Positions 52,496 through 62,177 of a DNA stretch of 64,000 nucleotides are shown here, one piece after another; within the stretch, counting starts at the first letter, position 1, and every line of letters starts with the position of its first letter. The DNA lies in assembly GCA_017645645.1 (NCBI GenBank), contig JAGCOB010000022.1, forward strand, positions 32,709 through 96,708. The letters are read 5' to 3'. The notes below the pieces were generated by a model, which did not search any database, was not told where the DNA came from, and saw only the letters and a list, made by a program, of their open reading frames with translations. Position numbers and translations under genes: made by a program. Origin of the DNA: Prevotella sp. Lineage in GTDB: Bacteria; Bacteroidota; Bacteroidia; Bacteroidales; Bacteroidaceae.

Positions 52496-53956
52496 ATGTA
52501 TAAACGAATTCTATCATTGGCTGTTCTTGCCTCCCTTGCTTTCCATGCACAGGCAAAAGTAAAGTTGTCACACCTTGTAGGCGACAACATGGTGATCCAA
52601 CAAAATACGAACGTGCGTCTGTGGGGATGGGCGAAGCCTAACAGTACCGTTACGGCAACAACTTCCTGGAGTCAGGAAAAGAGTACGGTCAAGGCAGGAA
52701 AGGACGGACAGTTTCTTCTGACGGTCAAGTCGCCCAAGGCATCCTATACTCCTTTGAGCATTACCTTCAACGATGGCGACGAAGCCGTAACCATTAATAA
52801 TGTACTCGCGGGCGAGGTTTGGGTTTGTGCAGGTCAGTCGAATATGGAGATGCCTGTCAAAGGCTTCGGCATGTGTCCTGTGAAAGACTATAATTATCAT
52901 ATCCTTGATGCCGTCAACTCGAAAGGGGTACGTAGCATCAAGATTCCCAGTGTGATGGCGGCAAAGCCTCTCAACGATGCCCAATGTGAGTGGCGCGTTT
53001 GCAGTCCCAAGGCTGTGGGTGAGTTCTCTGCTACGGGTTATTTCTTCGCCCGTCTGCTTAGCCGTACCCTCGACATCCCTGTTGGCATCATCGAAGCTAA
53101 CAAGGGCGGCACACGTGTAGAGAGCTGGTTGACGAAGGAGAACTTAGAGAAATACACCAATGACCCCACCGATTCTGTGGAGATCTGTAAGAAATGGGCG
53201 GAGTGGGACTACCATCGTTCTTTGCTTTGGGGTAACGGCACTTTCAACCCTATCTTAAACAGTACCATCAAAGGTATCATCTATTATCAGGGCTGTTCGA
53301 ATGTAGGTGACCCTGGCGACCAGTATTCGCAGCGCATGAAAATATTGGTGGACCAGTGGCGCAGTCAGTTCAAACTCGGTGAGATACCTTTCTATTTTGT
53401 GGAGATAGCCCCCTGGGCATATGATGACGGAGATATCAACGCCATCAGTGGAGCCCTGTTGCGCGAACAGCAGTACAAAGCATCCAAGATCATTCCCAAC
53501 AGTTCGCTGGTATGCACCAACGACCTCGTCTATCCCTATGAGTTCTCGCAGATTCATCCTGCACAGAAACAACCTGTTGGTGAGCGACTCGCCTTCACGG
53601 CATTACATCGTGCCTACGGCTATGAATACATCCAGTATAAGAGTTCGTCGTTCAAGGATATGACCATCAAGGGCGACACTATCTTAATCCACACGGAGGA
53701 TAACTACTGGTGTGATGCGCCCTTTGAACAGATGCAGGGCTTTGAGATTGCCGGAGAGGACAAAGTATTCTATCCTGCTGAGGCTAAACATTTCTGGCAG
53801 GCAGGCGGTGGCTACTGGGACGAGGCCATTGCCATTACCTCACCCAAGGTCAAGAAACCTGTTGCCGTACGTTATTGCTTCAAGAACTTCCAACTAGGTA
53901 ATGTCAAGAACGGAGGAAACCTGCCTTTGTTCCCCTTTAGAACGGACTCATGGTAA
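52496..53956 (+). CDS. sialate O-acetylesterase family (SASA)
   Basis: A 486-residue exported SGNH-type esterase. Signal peptide about residues 1-20 (ending FHAQAK). The Sialic-acid-specific acetylesterase (DUF303) region shows GEVWVCAGQSNMEMP, with the GQSNM serine nucleophile near residue 112, ANKGGTRVESWL and IIYYQGCSNVGDP. It should remove O-acetyl groups from sialic acid or other acetylated sugars. A Nudix gene overlaps its end by 7 bases. Confidence 0.92.
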   Translation: MYKRILSLAVLASLAFHAQAKVKLSHLVGDNMVIQQNTNVRLWGWAKPNSTVTATTSWSQEKSTVKAGKDGQFLLTVKSPKASYTPLSITFNDGDEAVTINNVLAGEVWVCAGQSNMEMPVKGFGMCPVKDYNYHILDAVNSKGVRSIKIPSVMAAKPLNDAQCEWRVCSPKAVGEFSATGYFFARLLSRTLDIPVGIIEANKGGTRVESWLTKENLEKYTNDPTDSVEICKKWAEWDYHRSLLWGNGTFNPILNSTIKGIIYYQGCSNVGDPGDQYSQRMKILVDQWRSQFKLGEIPFYFVEIAPWAYDDGDINAISGALLREQQYKASKIIPNSSLVCTNDLVYPYEFSQIHPAQKQPVGERLAFTALHRAYGYEYIQYKSSSFKDMTIKGDTILIHTEDNYWCDAPFEQMQGFEIAGEDKVFYPAEAKHFWQAGGGYWDEAIAITSPKVKKPVAVRYCFKNFQLGNVKNGGNLPLFPFRTDSW

Positions 53957-54480
53957 AAGAGCATCCTTTAGAGAAATTTGCTTACTGTCCTATCTGTGGC
54001 AGTAAGCATTTTGTCATCAATAACTTCAAGAGCAAGCGATGTGAGGACTGCGGCTTCGTCTATTATGCGAATCCCTGTGCCGCCACTGCTGCCCTTATCG
54101 TCAACGACAGGAAGGAACTGTTAGTGGTGCGTCGTGCCAAGGAGCCTGCCAAGGGCACCCTTGACCTGCCTGGCGGTTTCGTGGATATGTACGAGACGGC
54201 AGAGGAGGGCATGCGACGGGAGATCAAGGAGGAGACGGGACTAGATATTGACAAAATAGAGTATCTTTTCTCCAGTCCTAATGTCTATATGTATAGCGGT
54301 CTTGGTGTACACACCATTGATATGGACTTCTTGGTACACGTCCCTAACGACTGTTCAGTACGTGCTGCCGACGATGCTGCGGAATGCCTATGGATACCCA
54401 TTCAAGACATCCGCCCTGAAGAGTTCGGACTCCTTAGTATCCGTCATGCCGTAGAGCGATTCTTGGAGCAAAACCGTTAA
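53950..54480 (+). CDS. Nudix hydrolase with zinc ribbon
   Basis: A 176-residue Nudix hydrolase. A zinc-ribbon-like pair of CxxC (CPICGSKHF, CEDCGFVYY) precedes the Nudix domain. The Nudix box fits GX5EX7REUXEEXGU (GFVDMYETAEEGMRREIKEE), with flanking GGF. The layout resembles NudC (NAD pyrophosphatase) but is shorter, so an NAD- or nucleotide-derivative substrate is a guess. The start overlaps the esterase stop. Confidence 0.88.
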   Translation: MVKEHPLEKFAYCPICGSKHFVINNFKSKRCEDCGFVYYANPCAATAALIVNDRKELLVVRRAKEPAKGTLDLPGGFVDMYETAEEGMRREIKEETGLDIDKIEYLFSSPNVYMYSGLGVHTIDMDFLVHVPNDCSVRAADDAAECLWIPIQDIRPEEFGLLSIRHAVERFLEQNR

Positions 54481-54529
54481 TAAAAGCAAAAAACTACTAT
54501 ATATATAAGGTGTAACCAAAACTTTTCTC

Positions 54530-54537
54530 TACTTTTG
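54530..54537 (+). promoter_or_regulatory. promoter of the topA operon
   Basis: TACTTTTG, 27 bases before the topA start. Confidence 0.75.
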
Positions 54538-54564
54538 CAGCCCGAAACTTAATTTTATCAAGAT

Positions 54565-56877
54565 ATGCAAAAGAATTTAGTGATTGTGGAGTCGCCTGCC
54601 AAGGCTAAGACAATCGAAAAGTTTTTGGGTAACGACTTCAAGGTCATGTCCAGTTATGGACACATCCGTGACTTGAAGAAAAAGGAGATGAGTATCGACA
54701 CTACGACGCTCGAACCCGAATATGAGATTCCCGAGGAAAAGGAAAAACTCGTCAAGGAACTGAAATCCAACGCCAAGAAGGCTGAGAAGATATGGCTCGC
54801 ATCCGATGAAGACCGTGAGGGAGAAGCTATCTCCTGGCATCTCTGTGAGGTGCTGGGACTGGATGAGGAGAAGACGAACCGTATCGTGTTCCACGAAATT
54901 ACCAAACCAGCTATCTTGGAGGCTATCGAACATCCACGTCATCTGGATATGAATCTGGTGAATGCCCAGCAGGCTCGTCGTGTACTCGACCGTCTGGTAG
55001 GCTTTAAACTCTCGCCCGTATTGTGGCGTAAGGTGAAGCCCGCGCTCTCAGCAGGTCGTGTACAGAGCGTTGCCGTCCGACTAATCGTGGAGCGTGAGCG
55101 TGAGATACAGAATTTCAAGAGTGAGCCTTTCTACAGCGTAAACGGTATCTTCGCCATCACCAATGCCGACGGCTCACAGACAGAGGTAAGAGCATTGCTC
55201 GGTACTCGTTTCAAGACCCATGAGGAGGTAGAACTGTTCCTGGAGAAATGCAAGGAGGCTACCTATACCGTTGAGAGTGTCAGCAAGAAGCCGATGAAGC
55301 GTACCCCTGCACCTCCCTTCACAACCTCCACACTCCAACAGGAGGCTGCCCGTAAACTGGGATTCACCGTCAGTCAGACAATGATGGTGGCACAGCATCT
55401 GTATGAGAACGGACGCATCACTTATATGCGTACTGACTCTGTCAACCTCTCCGGTCTCTGTATCAATGCCAGCAAGGAGGAGATTAAGAACCTCTATGGC
55501 GAGGAATACAGCAAGCCTCGCCAGTACCGTACCAATGCCAAGGGTGCTCAGGAGGCACACGAGGCTATCCGTCCTACCTATATGAACCAGACGGAGATAG
55601 AGGGTACCATTCAGGAGAAGAAATTATATGACCTCATCTGGAAGCGCACCATTGCCAGTCAGATGGCAGATGCGGAGATTGAAAAGACGACAGTCAATAT
55701 CACTGTCAGCGGTACTGACGAGCTGTTTATTGCCCAAGGTGAGGTTGTGAAGTTCGACGGTTTCATCAAGGTTTATCGTGAGTCACTTGACGATGAGGAG
55801 CTGCAAGAGGAGGAGCTGAGCCATATCCTGCCTCCACTGAAGAAAGGTCAGGAACTGACTCGCAGGGAGATACAGGCTACAGAGCGTTTCAGTCAGGGAC
55901 CTGTCCGCTATACGGAGGCATCTCTGGTACATAAACTGGAAGAGCTGGGCATCGGTCGTCCCTCTACTTATGCGCCTACCATCTCCACCATCCAACAACG
56001 TGATTATGTACACAAAGGTGACAAGAAAGGCGAAGAGCGCACCTATACGATTGATGTCCTGAAAGGCAAGCAGATCAAACAGTCTGTCCGCAAGGAGATG
56101 GCTGGCTCCGACAAGGGAAAACTCTTGCCTACTGATATCGGTATTGTCGTCAACGACTTCCTGATGGAGCATTTCACAGACATCATGGACTATAACTTCA
56201 CAGCAAAGGTGGAGCGTGACTTCGATAAGATTGCAGAAGGCAATGAGAAATGGACAAGTATGATGAAGCATTTCTACAAGAGTTTCGAACCTACTGTAGA
56301 AAAGACCATCAATGCCCGTCAGGAACACAAGGCCGGAGAACGTCAATTGGGTACCGACCCCAAGAGCGGACGTCCTGTGTTTGTCAAAATCGGCCGTTTC
56401 GGACCTGTTGTCCAGATAGGTTCTGCCGATGATAGTGAGAAGCCCCAGTTTGCCCAGTTACCCAGTGAGATGAGTATGGAGACACTGACACTGGAGGAGG
56501 CACTGGAACTTTTCAAACTGCCTCGTACCGTCGGAAACTTCGAAGGCCATCCTGTCGTCATCGGTACGGGTCGCTTCGGTCCCTATATCCTCCATCAGAA
56601 GAAATACACCTCTCTTCCTAAGGGTACTGATCCAATGACGGTAACCCTAGATGAGGCCGTCGCACTGATCAACGAGAAGCGCCAACAGGAGGAGAAACGT
56701 CATTTGAAAACCTTCTCAGAGGATAGTAAACTGGAAATCATCGACGGTCGTTACGGTCCCTATCTGTCTTATAACGGTAAGAACTTCCGTTTGCCGAAGA
56801 ACATGCACCAGCGTGCTGCTGAACTGACCTACGACGAGTGCATGAATATCGTCAACGCACCTGCCAAGAAAAAATGA
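54565..56877 (+). CDS. topA: DNA topoisomerase I
   Basis: A 770-residue type IA topoisomerase that relaxes negative supercoils. The TOPRIM segment is at the start (VIVESPAKAKTIEKFLG, with DEDREGEAISWHL as metal site), followed by SAGRVQSVAVRLIVERE and the active-site tyrosine in RITYMRTDSVNLS. The C-terminal third lacks cysteine zinc ribbons and instead carries repeated GRFGPYI-type motifs (KIGRFGPVVQIG, GTGRFGPYILHQ, DGRYGPYLSYNG), as in other Bacteroidota TopA. The stop overlaps aroK by 4 bases. Confidence 0.96.
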   Translation: MQKNLVIVESPAKAKTIEKFLGNDFKVMSSYGHIRDLKKKEMSIDTTTLEPEYEIPEEKEKLVKELKSNAKKAEKIWLASDEDREGEAISWHLCEVLGLDEEKTNRIVFHEITKPAILEAIEHPRHLDMNLVNAQQARRVLDRLVGFKLSPVLWRKVKPALSAGRVQSVAVRLIVEREREIQNFKSEPFYSVNGIFAITNADGSQTEVRALLGTRFKTHEEVELFLEKCKEATYTVESVSKKPMKRTPAPPFTTSTLQQEAARKLGFTVSQTMMVAQHLYENGRITYMRTDSVNLSGLCINASKEEIKNLYGEEYSKPRQYRTNAKGAQEAHEAIRPTYMNQTEIEGTIQEKKLYDLIWKRTIASQMADAEIEKTTVNITVSGTDELFIAQGEVVKFDGFIKVYRESLDDEELQEEELSHILPPLKKGQELTRREIQATERFSQGPVRYTEASLVHKLEELGIGRPSTYAPTISTIQQRDYVHKGDKKGEERTYTIDVLKGKQIKQSVRKEMAGSDKGKLLPTDIGIVVNDFLMEHFTDIMDYNFTAKVERDFDKIAEGNEKWTSMMKHFYKSFEPTVEKTINARQEHKAGERQLGTDPKSGRPVFVKIGRFGPVVQIGSADDSEKPQFAQLPSEMSMETLTLEEALELFKLPRTVGNFEGHPVVIGTGRFGPYILHQKKYTSLPKGTDPMTVTLDEAVALINEKRQQEEKRHLKTFSEDSKLEIIDGRYGPYLSYNGKNFRLPKNMHQRAAELTYDECMNIVNAPAKKK

Positions 56878-57401
56878 GACGGATTATCCTCATTGGCTAT
56901 ATGGGGTCAGGGAAGACCACCATCGGCAAGGCTCTCTCCAAAGAGACCGGTATGATGTTCTATGACTTGGACTGGTATATCGAGAGCCGGATGCGCAAGA
57001 CGGTGGCACAGATTTTTGCCGAGCGTGGGGAAGAGGGATTCCGCCAGATAGAATACAACATGCTGCATGAGGTGGCGGAGTTTGAGAATGTCATCATCAG
57101 TTGCGGAGGCGGTACCCCCTGTTTCTTTGACAATATGGACTACCTGAACCAACAGGGAGACGTGTGCTACCTGAAAGCCACTCCGGAGGTGCTTTATGAC
57201 CACCTGTTGATGGGGAAGGTTGAACGCCCGTTGATCAAAGGGAAGAGTCCCGAGGAACTCATTACCTATATCACGGAACAAGTTGGAAAGCGTGAGGAGT
57301 TCTATACCAAGGCACGCTATACCCTCGATGTCAGTCTGATGGATAATTACGAGAAAATCCAGATCAGTGTATCCGCCCTGCGCGAACTATTAAAACTATA
57401 A
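56874..57401 (+). CDS. aroK: shikimate kinase
   Basis: A 175-residue P-loop kinase of the shikimate pathway, phosphorylating shikimate for aromatic amino acid synthesis. Walker A is GYMGSGKTTIG; DLDWYIESR supplies the shikimate-binding aspartates, and ISCGGGTPC the substrate glycine loop. The start is the ATG in the ATGA overlap with topA; the frame extends 12 codons upstream inside topA but lacks family sequence there. Confidence 0.94.
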   Translation: MRRIILIGYMGSGKTTIGKALSKETGMMFYDLDWYIESRMRKTVAQIFAERGEEGFRQIEYNMLHEVAEFENVIISCGGGTPCFFDNMDYLNQQGDVCYLKATPEVLYDHLLMGKVERPLIKGKSPEELITYITEQVGKREEFYTKARYTLDVSLMDNYEKIQISVSALRELLKL

Positions 57402-57402
57402 A

Positions 57403-57438
57403 ACTACAACTATAGGAACTATAGTCACTATAGGAACT
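57403..57438 (+). repeat. nonamer array between aroK and speA
   Basis: Four 9-base units: ACTACAACT, ATAGGAACT, ATAGTCACT, ATAGGAACT, directly after the aroK stop. It fills most of the intergenic gap. Confidence 0.7.
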
Positions 57439-57454
57439 CTATAAAATAAAGAAG

Positions 57455-59347
57455 ATGAAGAAATGGACGATTGAAGACTCCAAGGAGCTCTACAACATCA
57501 ATGGCTGGGGAACCAGTTACTTTGGTATCAATGACAAGGGTAATGTCTATGTGACTCCTTGCAAGGACGGTACTCAGATTGATATCCGCGAGGTGATGGA
57601 TGAACTGTCACTGCGTGATGTCCAGTCTCCTGTATTGCTGCGATTCCCTGACATTCTCGACAACCGTATCGAGAAGACGTGGAGTTGTTTCAAGAAAGCA
57701 GCGAAGGAGTATGACTACAAGGGTGAGAACTATGTGGTCTATCCTATCAAGGTCAATCAGATGCAGCCTGTCGTTGAGGAAATCATCTCTCATGGACGTA
57801 AGTTCAACCTCGGACTGGAGGCTGGTTCGAAACCTGAGCTGCATGCTGTCATCGCCATGCAGTGCCAGAGTGACTCCATTATCATCTGTAACGGTTATAA
57901 AGACCAAAGTTATATTGAACTTGCCTTGCTCGCCCAGAAGATGGGCAAGCAGATCTTCATCGTCGTAGAGAAGATGAACGAGTTGGAGATCATCGCCAAG
58001 GTCGCCAAGAAGTTGAATGTGCGTCCGAATATCGGCATCCGCATCAAACTGGCCTCCAGCGGTAGCGGCAAATGGGAAGAGAGCGGAGGCGATGCCTCTA
58101 AGTTCGGACTGACAAGTGCGGAGCTTTTGGAGGCTTTAGAGATGCTGGACAAGAAAGACATGCGTGACTGTCTGCGCCTCATCCATTTCCATATCGGTTC
58201 GCAGATTACGAAGATACGCCGTATCCAGACGGCTCTGAGAGAGGCCTCCCAGTTCTATATCCAACTGCATAAGATGGGCTATAATGTCGACTTTGTCGAC
58301 TGCGGTGGCGGCTTAGGCGTCGACTATGACGGCACCCGTTCTCCTTCTAGTGAGAGTTCTGTGAATTACTCCATTCAGGAGTATGTCAACGACTGTATCT
58401 ATACCTTTGTGGATGCCGCCAACAAGAACGAGCTGCCCCACCCCAATATCATCACGGAGAGTGGACGCTCACTGGCTGCCCACCATTCTGTATTAGTCAT
58501 CGATGTGCTGGAGACAGCCTCGTTGCCTGAGATGCCTGAAGAATTCGAACCTGACGAGAACAGTCATCAGTTAGTAAAAGACCTTTATGAGATTTGGGAC
58601 AACCTCTCACCTCGCAATGTCTTGGAAGACTGGCACGATGCGGAACAAATTCGTGAGGAGGTCCTTGACCTCTTCAGCCATGGTATCGTCGACCTGAAGA
58701 CCCGTGCCGAGATAGAGGCGATGTACTGGAGTGTATGCCATGAGATCAATGCACTGGCGAAGAACCTCAAGCATATCCCAGAGGAGTTGATGAACATCGA
58801 CAAGCTATTGGCAGACAAGTATTTCTGTAACTTCTCTTTGTTCCAGAGCCTCAGCGACTCCTGGGCAATTGACCAGTTATTCCCTATCATGCCTATCCAG
58901 CGTCTGACAGACCGTCCTACCCGTAACGCTACCCTACAGGATATCACCTGCGACTCTGACGGTAAGATTGCCAATTTTGTAACGAACCGCAACAACTCCC
59001 ATTCACTGCCCGTCCATCCCCTGAAGAAGAACGAGCCCTATTACCTTGGCGTCTTCCTCGTGGGAGCCTATCAAGAGATCCTAGGCGACATGCATAACCT
59101 ATTTGGCGATACCACTGCCGTTCATATCTCCGTCAAGGATAAGGGCTATCATATCGACCAGATTATCGATGGAGAGACCGTGGCAGAGGTTTTGGAATAT
59201 GTACAGTATGAGCCCAAGAAACTGGTACGCCAACTGGAAATCTGGGTGGCAAAGAGTGTGAAACAAGGAAAAATCACCCTCGAAGAGGGAAAGGAATTCC
59301 TTAGCAACTACCGCTCTGGGCTCTATGGATATACTTATTTGGAATAA
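57455..59347 (+). CDS. speA: biosynthetic arginine decarboxylase
   Basis: A 630-residue fold-type III PLP enzyme converting arginine to agmatine, the first step of polyamine synthesis. The PLP lysine is in VVYPIKVNQMQPVVEE, IRIKLASSGSGKWEESGGDASKFGL is a SpeA signature, and VDCGGGLGVDYDG supplies the phosphate-binding glycines. The two-domain length is typical. It precedes argB by 5 bases, placing arginine synthesis and decarboxylation in one transcript. Confidence 0.95.
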   Translation: MKKWTIEDSKELYNINGWGTSYFGINDKGNVYVTPCKDGTQIDIREVMDELSLRDVQSPVLLRFPDILDNRIEKTWSCFKKAAKEYDYKGENYVVYPIKVNQMQPVVEEIISHGRKFNLGLEAGSKPELHAVIAMQCQSDSIIICNGYKDQSYIELALLAQKMGKQIFIVVEKMNELEIIAKVAKKLNVRPNIGIRIKLASSGSGKWEESGGDASKFGLTSAELLEALEMLDKKDMRDCLRLIHFHIGSQITKIRRIQTALREASQFYIQLHKMGYNVDFVDCGGGLGVDYDGTRSPSSESSVNYSIQEYVNDCIYTFVDAANKNELPHPNIITESGRSLAAHHSVLVIDVLETASLPEMPEEFEPDENSHQLVKDLYEIWDNLSPRNVLEDWHDAEQIREEVLDLFSHGIVDLKTRAEIEAMYWSVCHEINALAKNLKHIPEELMNIDKLLADKYFCNFSLFQSLSDSWAIDQLFPIMPIQRLTDRPTRNATLQDITCDSDGKIANFVTNRNNSHSLPVHPLKKNEPYYLGVFLVGAYQEILGDMHNLFGDTTAVHISVKDKGYHIDQIIDGETVAEVLEYVQYEPKKLVRQLEIWVAKSVKQGKITLEEGKEFLSNYRSGLYGYTYLE

Positions 59348-59352
59348 CAAAA

Positions 59353-60129
59353 ATGAAAGAGAAACTGACAATAGTAAAAGTGGGAGGAGCTGTAGTCGAG
59401 GATGAACTGCAGCTCTCTCATCTGTTAAAGGACTTCAGTGCCATTGAAGGACGGAAGGTTTTGGTACATGGTGGTGGACGCAAGGCTACCAAGATGGCAG
59501 AACGCCTGGGTATCGAGACACAGATGGTGAACGGACGACGTATCACGGATGCCGCTATGCTGGAGGTCGTCACGATGGTGTATGGCGGACTCGTCAATAA
59601 GAACCTGATAGCACAATTGCAGGCAAACGGTGTCAATGCCCTTGGACTCACTGGTGCCGATGCCAATGCCATCCGCAGTCATAAACGCCCTCTGAAGGAC
59701 GGTATTGACTACGGCTTCGTCGGTGACGTAGACCAAGCTGACGGCATGATGCTGAGTCGACTCATCGAAGCCGGTATCACCCCAGTGATGGCACCCCTGA
59801 CCCACGACGGCGAGGGACATATCCTTAATACCAATGCCGATACGATAGCCTCGGAGACAGCAAAGGCACTGGCTAATATCTATGACGTGACGCTAATCTT
59901 TTCCTTTGAGAAGAAAGGCGTACTCCGTAACCCTGATGACGACGAGAGTGTGATTCCCGTGATCACCCATGAAGACTTTCAACAATACAAGGCTGACGGC
60001 ACCATCTCTGGCGGTATGCTGCCGAAAATAGAGAATGCTTTGAATGCTGTGGATGCCGGCGTCTCCAAAGTCATCATCACCCTTGCTACTGCTATTGACG
60101 GACAACACGGCACCATCATCAAAAAATAA
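59353..60129 (+). CDS. argB: acetylglutamate kinase
   Basis: A 258-residue amino-acid kinase phosphorylating N-acetylglutamate in arginine synthesis. Typical sequence: KVGGAVVEDELQLSHLLKDF, VLVHGGGRKATKMAERLGIE, VYGGLVNKNLIAQLQANG, NTNADTIASETAKALAN and GGMLPKIENALNAVDAGVSK. It lacks the N-terminal helix of arginine-inhibited forms. A sigma factor gene begins 3 bases after the stop. Confidence 0.94.
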   Translation: MKEKLTIVKVGGAVVEDELQLSHLLKDFSAIEGRKVLVHGGGRKATKMAERLGIETQMVNGRRITDAAMLEVVTMVYGGLVNKNLIAQLQANGVNALGLTGADANAIRSHKRPLKDGIDYGFVGDVDQADGMMLSRLIEAGITPVMAPLTHDGEGHILNTNADTIASETAKALANIYDVTLIFSFEKKGVLRNPDDDESVIPVITHEDFQQYKADGTISGGMLPKIENALNAVDAGVSKVIITLATAIDGQHGTIIKK

Positions 60130-60132
60130 AAA

Positions 60133-60636
60133 GTGGCTATCAGTTTCCAACACGACATCCTGCCGCTGAAGGACAAACTCTTCAGATTGGCTCTCCGCAT
60201 CACCCTCAATCCTGCGGAGGCTGAGGATGTGGTACAGGAAACGATGGTGAAGGTATGGAACCGACGTAACACCTGGGATACTATTGAGAATATAGAGACT
60301 TTCTGTCTGACGGTCTGCAGGAATCTTGCCTTGGACAAGACACGCCATCTGGGCAACCAGACACTCTCACTGGATACAGAGACGGAACCTACAGATAATA
60401 GCCATCACTCTAACCCAGAGGAACAAGTCATCCAACAGGACCGCATCCGATTGGTACGCCAACTTATTAACCAGTTGCCTGAGAAACAGCGGAGCTGTAT
60501 GCAACTGCGAAACATCGAGGGTAAGAGCTATAAGGATATTGCTACCATCCTTGAAATTACGGAGGAACAGGTGAAAATCAATATCTTTCGGGCCCGCCAG
60601 ACTATCCGAGAACAATTCAAGAATGCAGATACATAA
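60133..60636 (+). CDS. ECF-type RNA polymerase sigma factor
   Basis: A 167-residue extracytoplasmic-function sigma factor with domains 2 and 4 only. Domain 2 shows LRITLNPAEAEDVVQETMVKVW; domain 4 shows LPEKQRSCMQLRNIEGKSYKDIA followed by EEQVKINIFRARQTIRE. The start is a GTG at 60133; no in-frame ATG precedes the conserved region. It follows argB by 3 bases, and its probable anti-sigma factor comes after a promoter-like element. Target genes cannot be named from sequence. Confidence 0.9.
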   Translation: MAISFQHDILPLKDKLFRLALRITLNPAEAEDVVQETMVKVWNRRNTWDTIENIETFCLTVCRNLALDKTRHLGNQTLSLDTETEPTDNSHHSNPEEQVIQQDRIRLVRQLINQLPEKQRSCMQLRNIEGKSYKDIATILEITEEQVKINIFRARQTIREQFKNADT

Positions 60637-60653
60637 TTTTTTTTCGTTTTTCT

Positions 60654-60679
60654 TGTAACTTTTCCTTTCGTCATTCGTC
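60654..60679 (+). promoter_or_regulatory. ECF-type promoter between sigma and anti-sigma genes
   Basis: TGTAAC (60654-60659) and CGTC (60676-60679) are 16 bases apart, the usual spacing and composition of ECF promoters, and differ from TAnnTTTG. It lies 35 bases before the anti-sigma start. Confidence 0.6.
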
Positions 60680-60713
60680 TTCTATTATGTAGGGGCAAAA
60701 AATCCCGAACAAA

Positions 60714-61205
60714 ATGGACTACAAGTACATCGAACAACTCTTAGAACGCTACTGGGCAGCAGAAACCACCCTTGAGGAAGAGGGTATCCTGCGCACCTTC
60801 TTCAGCCAGAAGGATATTCCTGCTGAACTGGAGCCCTATCGCGCACTCTTCGTCTATGAGACGACAGAAGCAGAAGCCCACCATCTGGGTGAGGATTTCG
60901 ATGAACGGATGCTTGCCATGATCCAAGAAGAGACAACAACTACCGTAAAGGCTCAGGTGATTCCGATGAGACAACGTCTCATGCCACTCTTCAAGGCAGC
61001 AGCAGTCGTAGCCATTATCCTGACGATTGGCGGAGCATTGCAACGCCCATGGGATGCCAGTTGGAACGATCCGCGCATCGAGTATGCCAACAGCTATACC
61101 CTGCAGGTCGACTCTGCCGATGTGACACCTATGCAGGCTGAAAACATCACAGAGATGCCTGCCGACACTGCCAAGGTTATCCCGACAGCGGTGGCAAAAG
61201 ATTAA
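60714..61205 (+). CDS. probable anti-sigma factor, single-pass membrane protein
   Basis: A 163-residue protein with a cytoplasmic N-terminal segment (about 1-92), one membrane helix (AAAVVAIILTIGGAL, about 100-114) and a periplasmic tail. Position straight after an ECF sigma gene and this topology suggest an anti-sigma factor or sensor that releases the sigma by envelope signals. The N-terminus (YKYIEQLLERYWAAETTLEEEGIL) is common in Bacteroidota proteins of this context. No HxxxCxxC zinc motif is present. Confidence 0.7.
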   Translation: MDYKYIEQLLERYWAAETTLEEEGILRTFFSQKDIPAELEPYRALFVYETTEAEAHHLGEDFDERMLAMIQEETTTTVKAQVIPMRQRLMPLFKAAAVVAIILTIGGALQRPWDASWNDPRIEYANSYTLQVDSADVTPMQAENITEMPADTAKVIPTAVAKD

Positions 61206-61313
61206 CGAAAATTTTCTATGCTTTCTCTATAATTAATATCATGTTTAGTTAAAACAAACCAAAGAAACTGTGAAGTTTCTGTTCTCTCAAATTTTTCATA
61301 ACATACTAACGAT

Positions 61314-61358
61314 AGCGGACTGCCAGTCATCGATTGACGAGCAGTCCGCTGATTTTTT
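61314..61358 (+). terminator. terminator of the topA-anti-sigma operon
   Basis: A 10-bp stem (AGCGGACTGC with GCAGTCCGCT) closing a 17-base loop that can itself fold, then GATTTTTTAT. The 108 bases between 61206 and 61313 hold nothing recognised. Confidence 0.88.
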
Positions 61359-61373
61359 ATAGGATATTGTCCC

Positions 61374-62177
61374 CTACTCCGCCCTACGCATTCCGAGATA
61401 GAGCTGATAGATGGCAGGCAGACAGATCAGCAGGGAGAAGAAGACGGCAAGATAGACATGAAGTTCGGAGCCTTTGAAAAGGTCGATGAGTTTCATGTCT
61501 TTGTCTGGATAGGCATGATAGATAATATATGCTGCTGAGTTGTTGGCCCAGTGGTATGCCATACCAGGCAGGATAGAGCCTGTACGCCAATACATCCAAC
61601 CTAACAACCACCCTGCCAGGAAGGCAAAAGGCATCTGTACAGGGTTCATGTGAATCAAGGCAAAGAGTACTGCCGATACCGATATGGCACCATAGACACG
61701 ATTATTCGCTGTTGATTGTTTGTCAATGCCATTGTCCCATCCTAATAAGGTACGCAGGATAGCACCTCGGAAGACGACCTCCTCAGCCAAGGGAGCCAAT
61801 ATGCCGATGACCAGATACCCCCAATAGTCGCCCAGCAACATCTCCTGCTGGTCTTCTATCCAGTTAGGCAGTTCCGGCATATTCTCCTGCAACCATGAGA
61901 TAGGAATGATTAAACCTAAGGCTGCGATGATTGACCATATCAATACCAACCATTGCTTAGTGGCCATCCAACGGGGAGATACCTCTGCCCATCGTGACAA
62001 AAGGAAGATGGTAAGAATCAAAGCACTGCATACTGCCATCGACACAACCATCTCTGCAACAGTCAAGTCCGTATTATCTGTCACTTGTTGCCATATTGCA
62101 TGCACTATTAAACCTGCCATCGCCTGCATGGCAACGAATATCAAGGCATATAAAAAAGCATTTATGATTTTCTTCAT
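61374..62177 (-). CDS. CPBP family intramembrane metalloprotease
   Basis: A 267-residue polytopic membrane protein of the CPBP/ABI family (CAAX-protease and bacteriocin-processing type). The motifs are EEVVFRGAIL (first Glu pair and arginine), FALIHMN (histidine) and MAYHWANNSAAY (second histidine). Seven or eight hydrophobic segments are visible. Substrate is unknown; relatives process prenylated or bacteriocin-like proteins or act in stress. Start and ribF stop overlap by 4 bases within an AGTTTAA-type repeat. Confidence 0.9.
   Translation of the reverse strand: MKKIINAFLYALIFVAMQAMAGLIVHAIWQQVTDNTDLTVAEMVVSMAVCSALILTIFLLSRWAEVSPRWMATKQWLVLIWSIIAALGLIIPISWLQENMPELPNWIEDQQEMLLGDYWGYLVIGILAPLAEEVVFRGAILRTLLGWDNGIDKQSTANNRVYGAISVSAVLFALIHMNPVQMPFAFLAGWLLGWMYWRTGSILPGMAYHWANNSAAYIIYHAYPDKDMKLIDLFKGSELHVYLAVFFSLLICLPAIYQLYLGMRRAE

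Noticed and set aside
61700-61727. Another heptamer array in the CPBP gene (DKQSTANN)
   Set aside because: It resembles the OPT array, but units are too degenerate to be confident.
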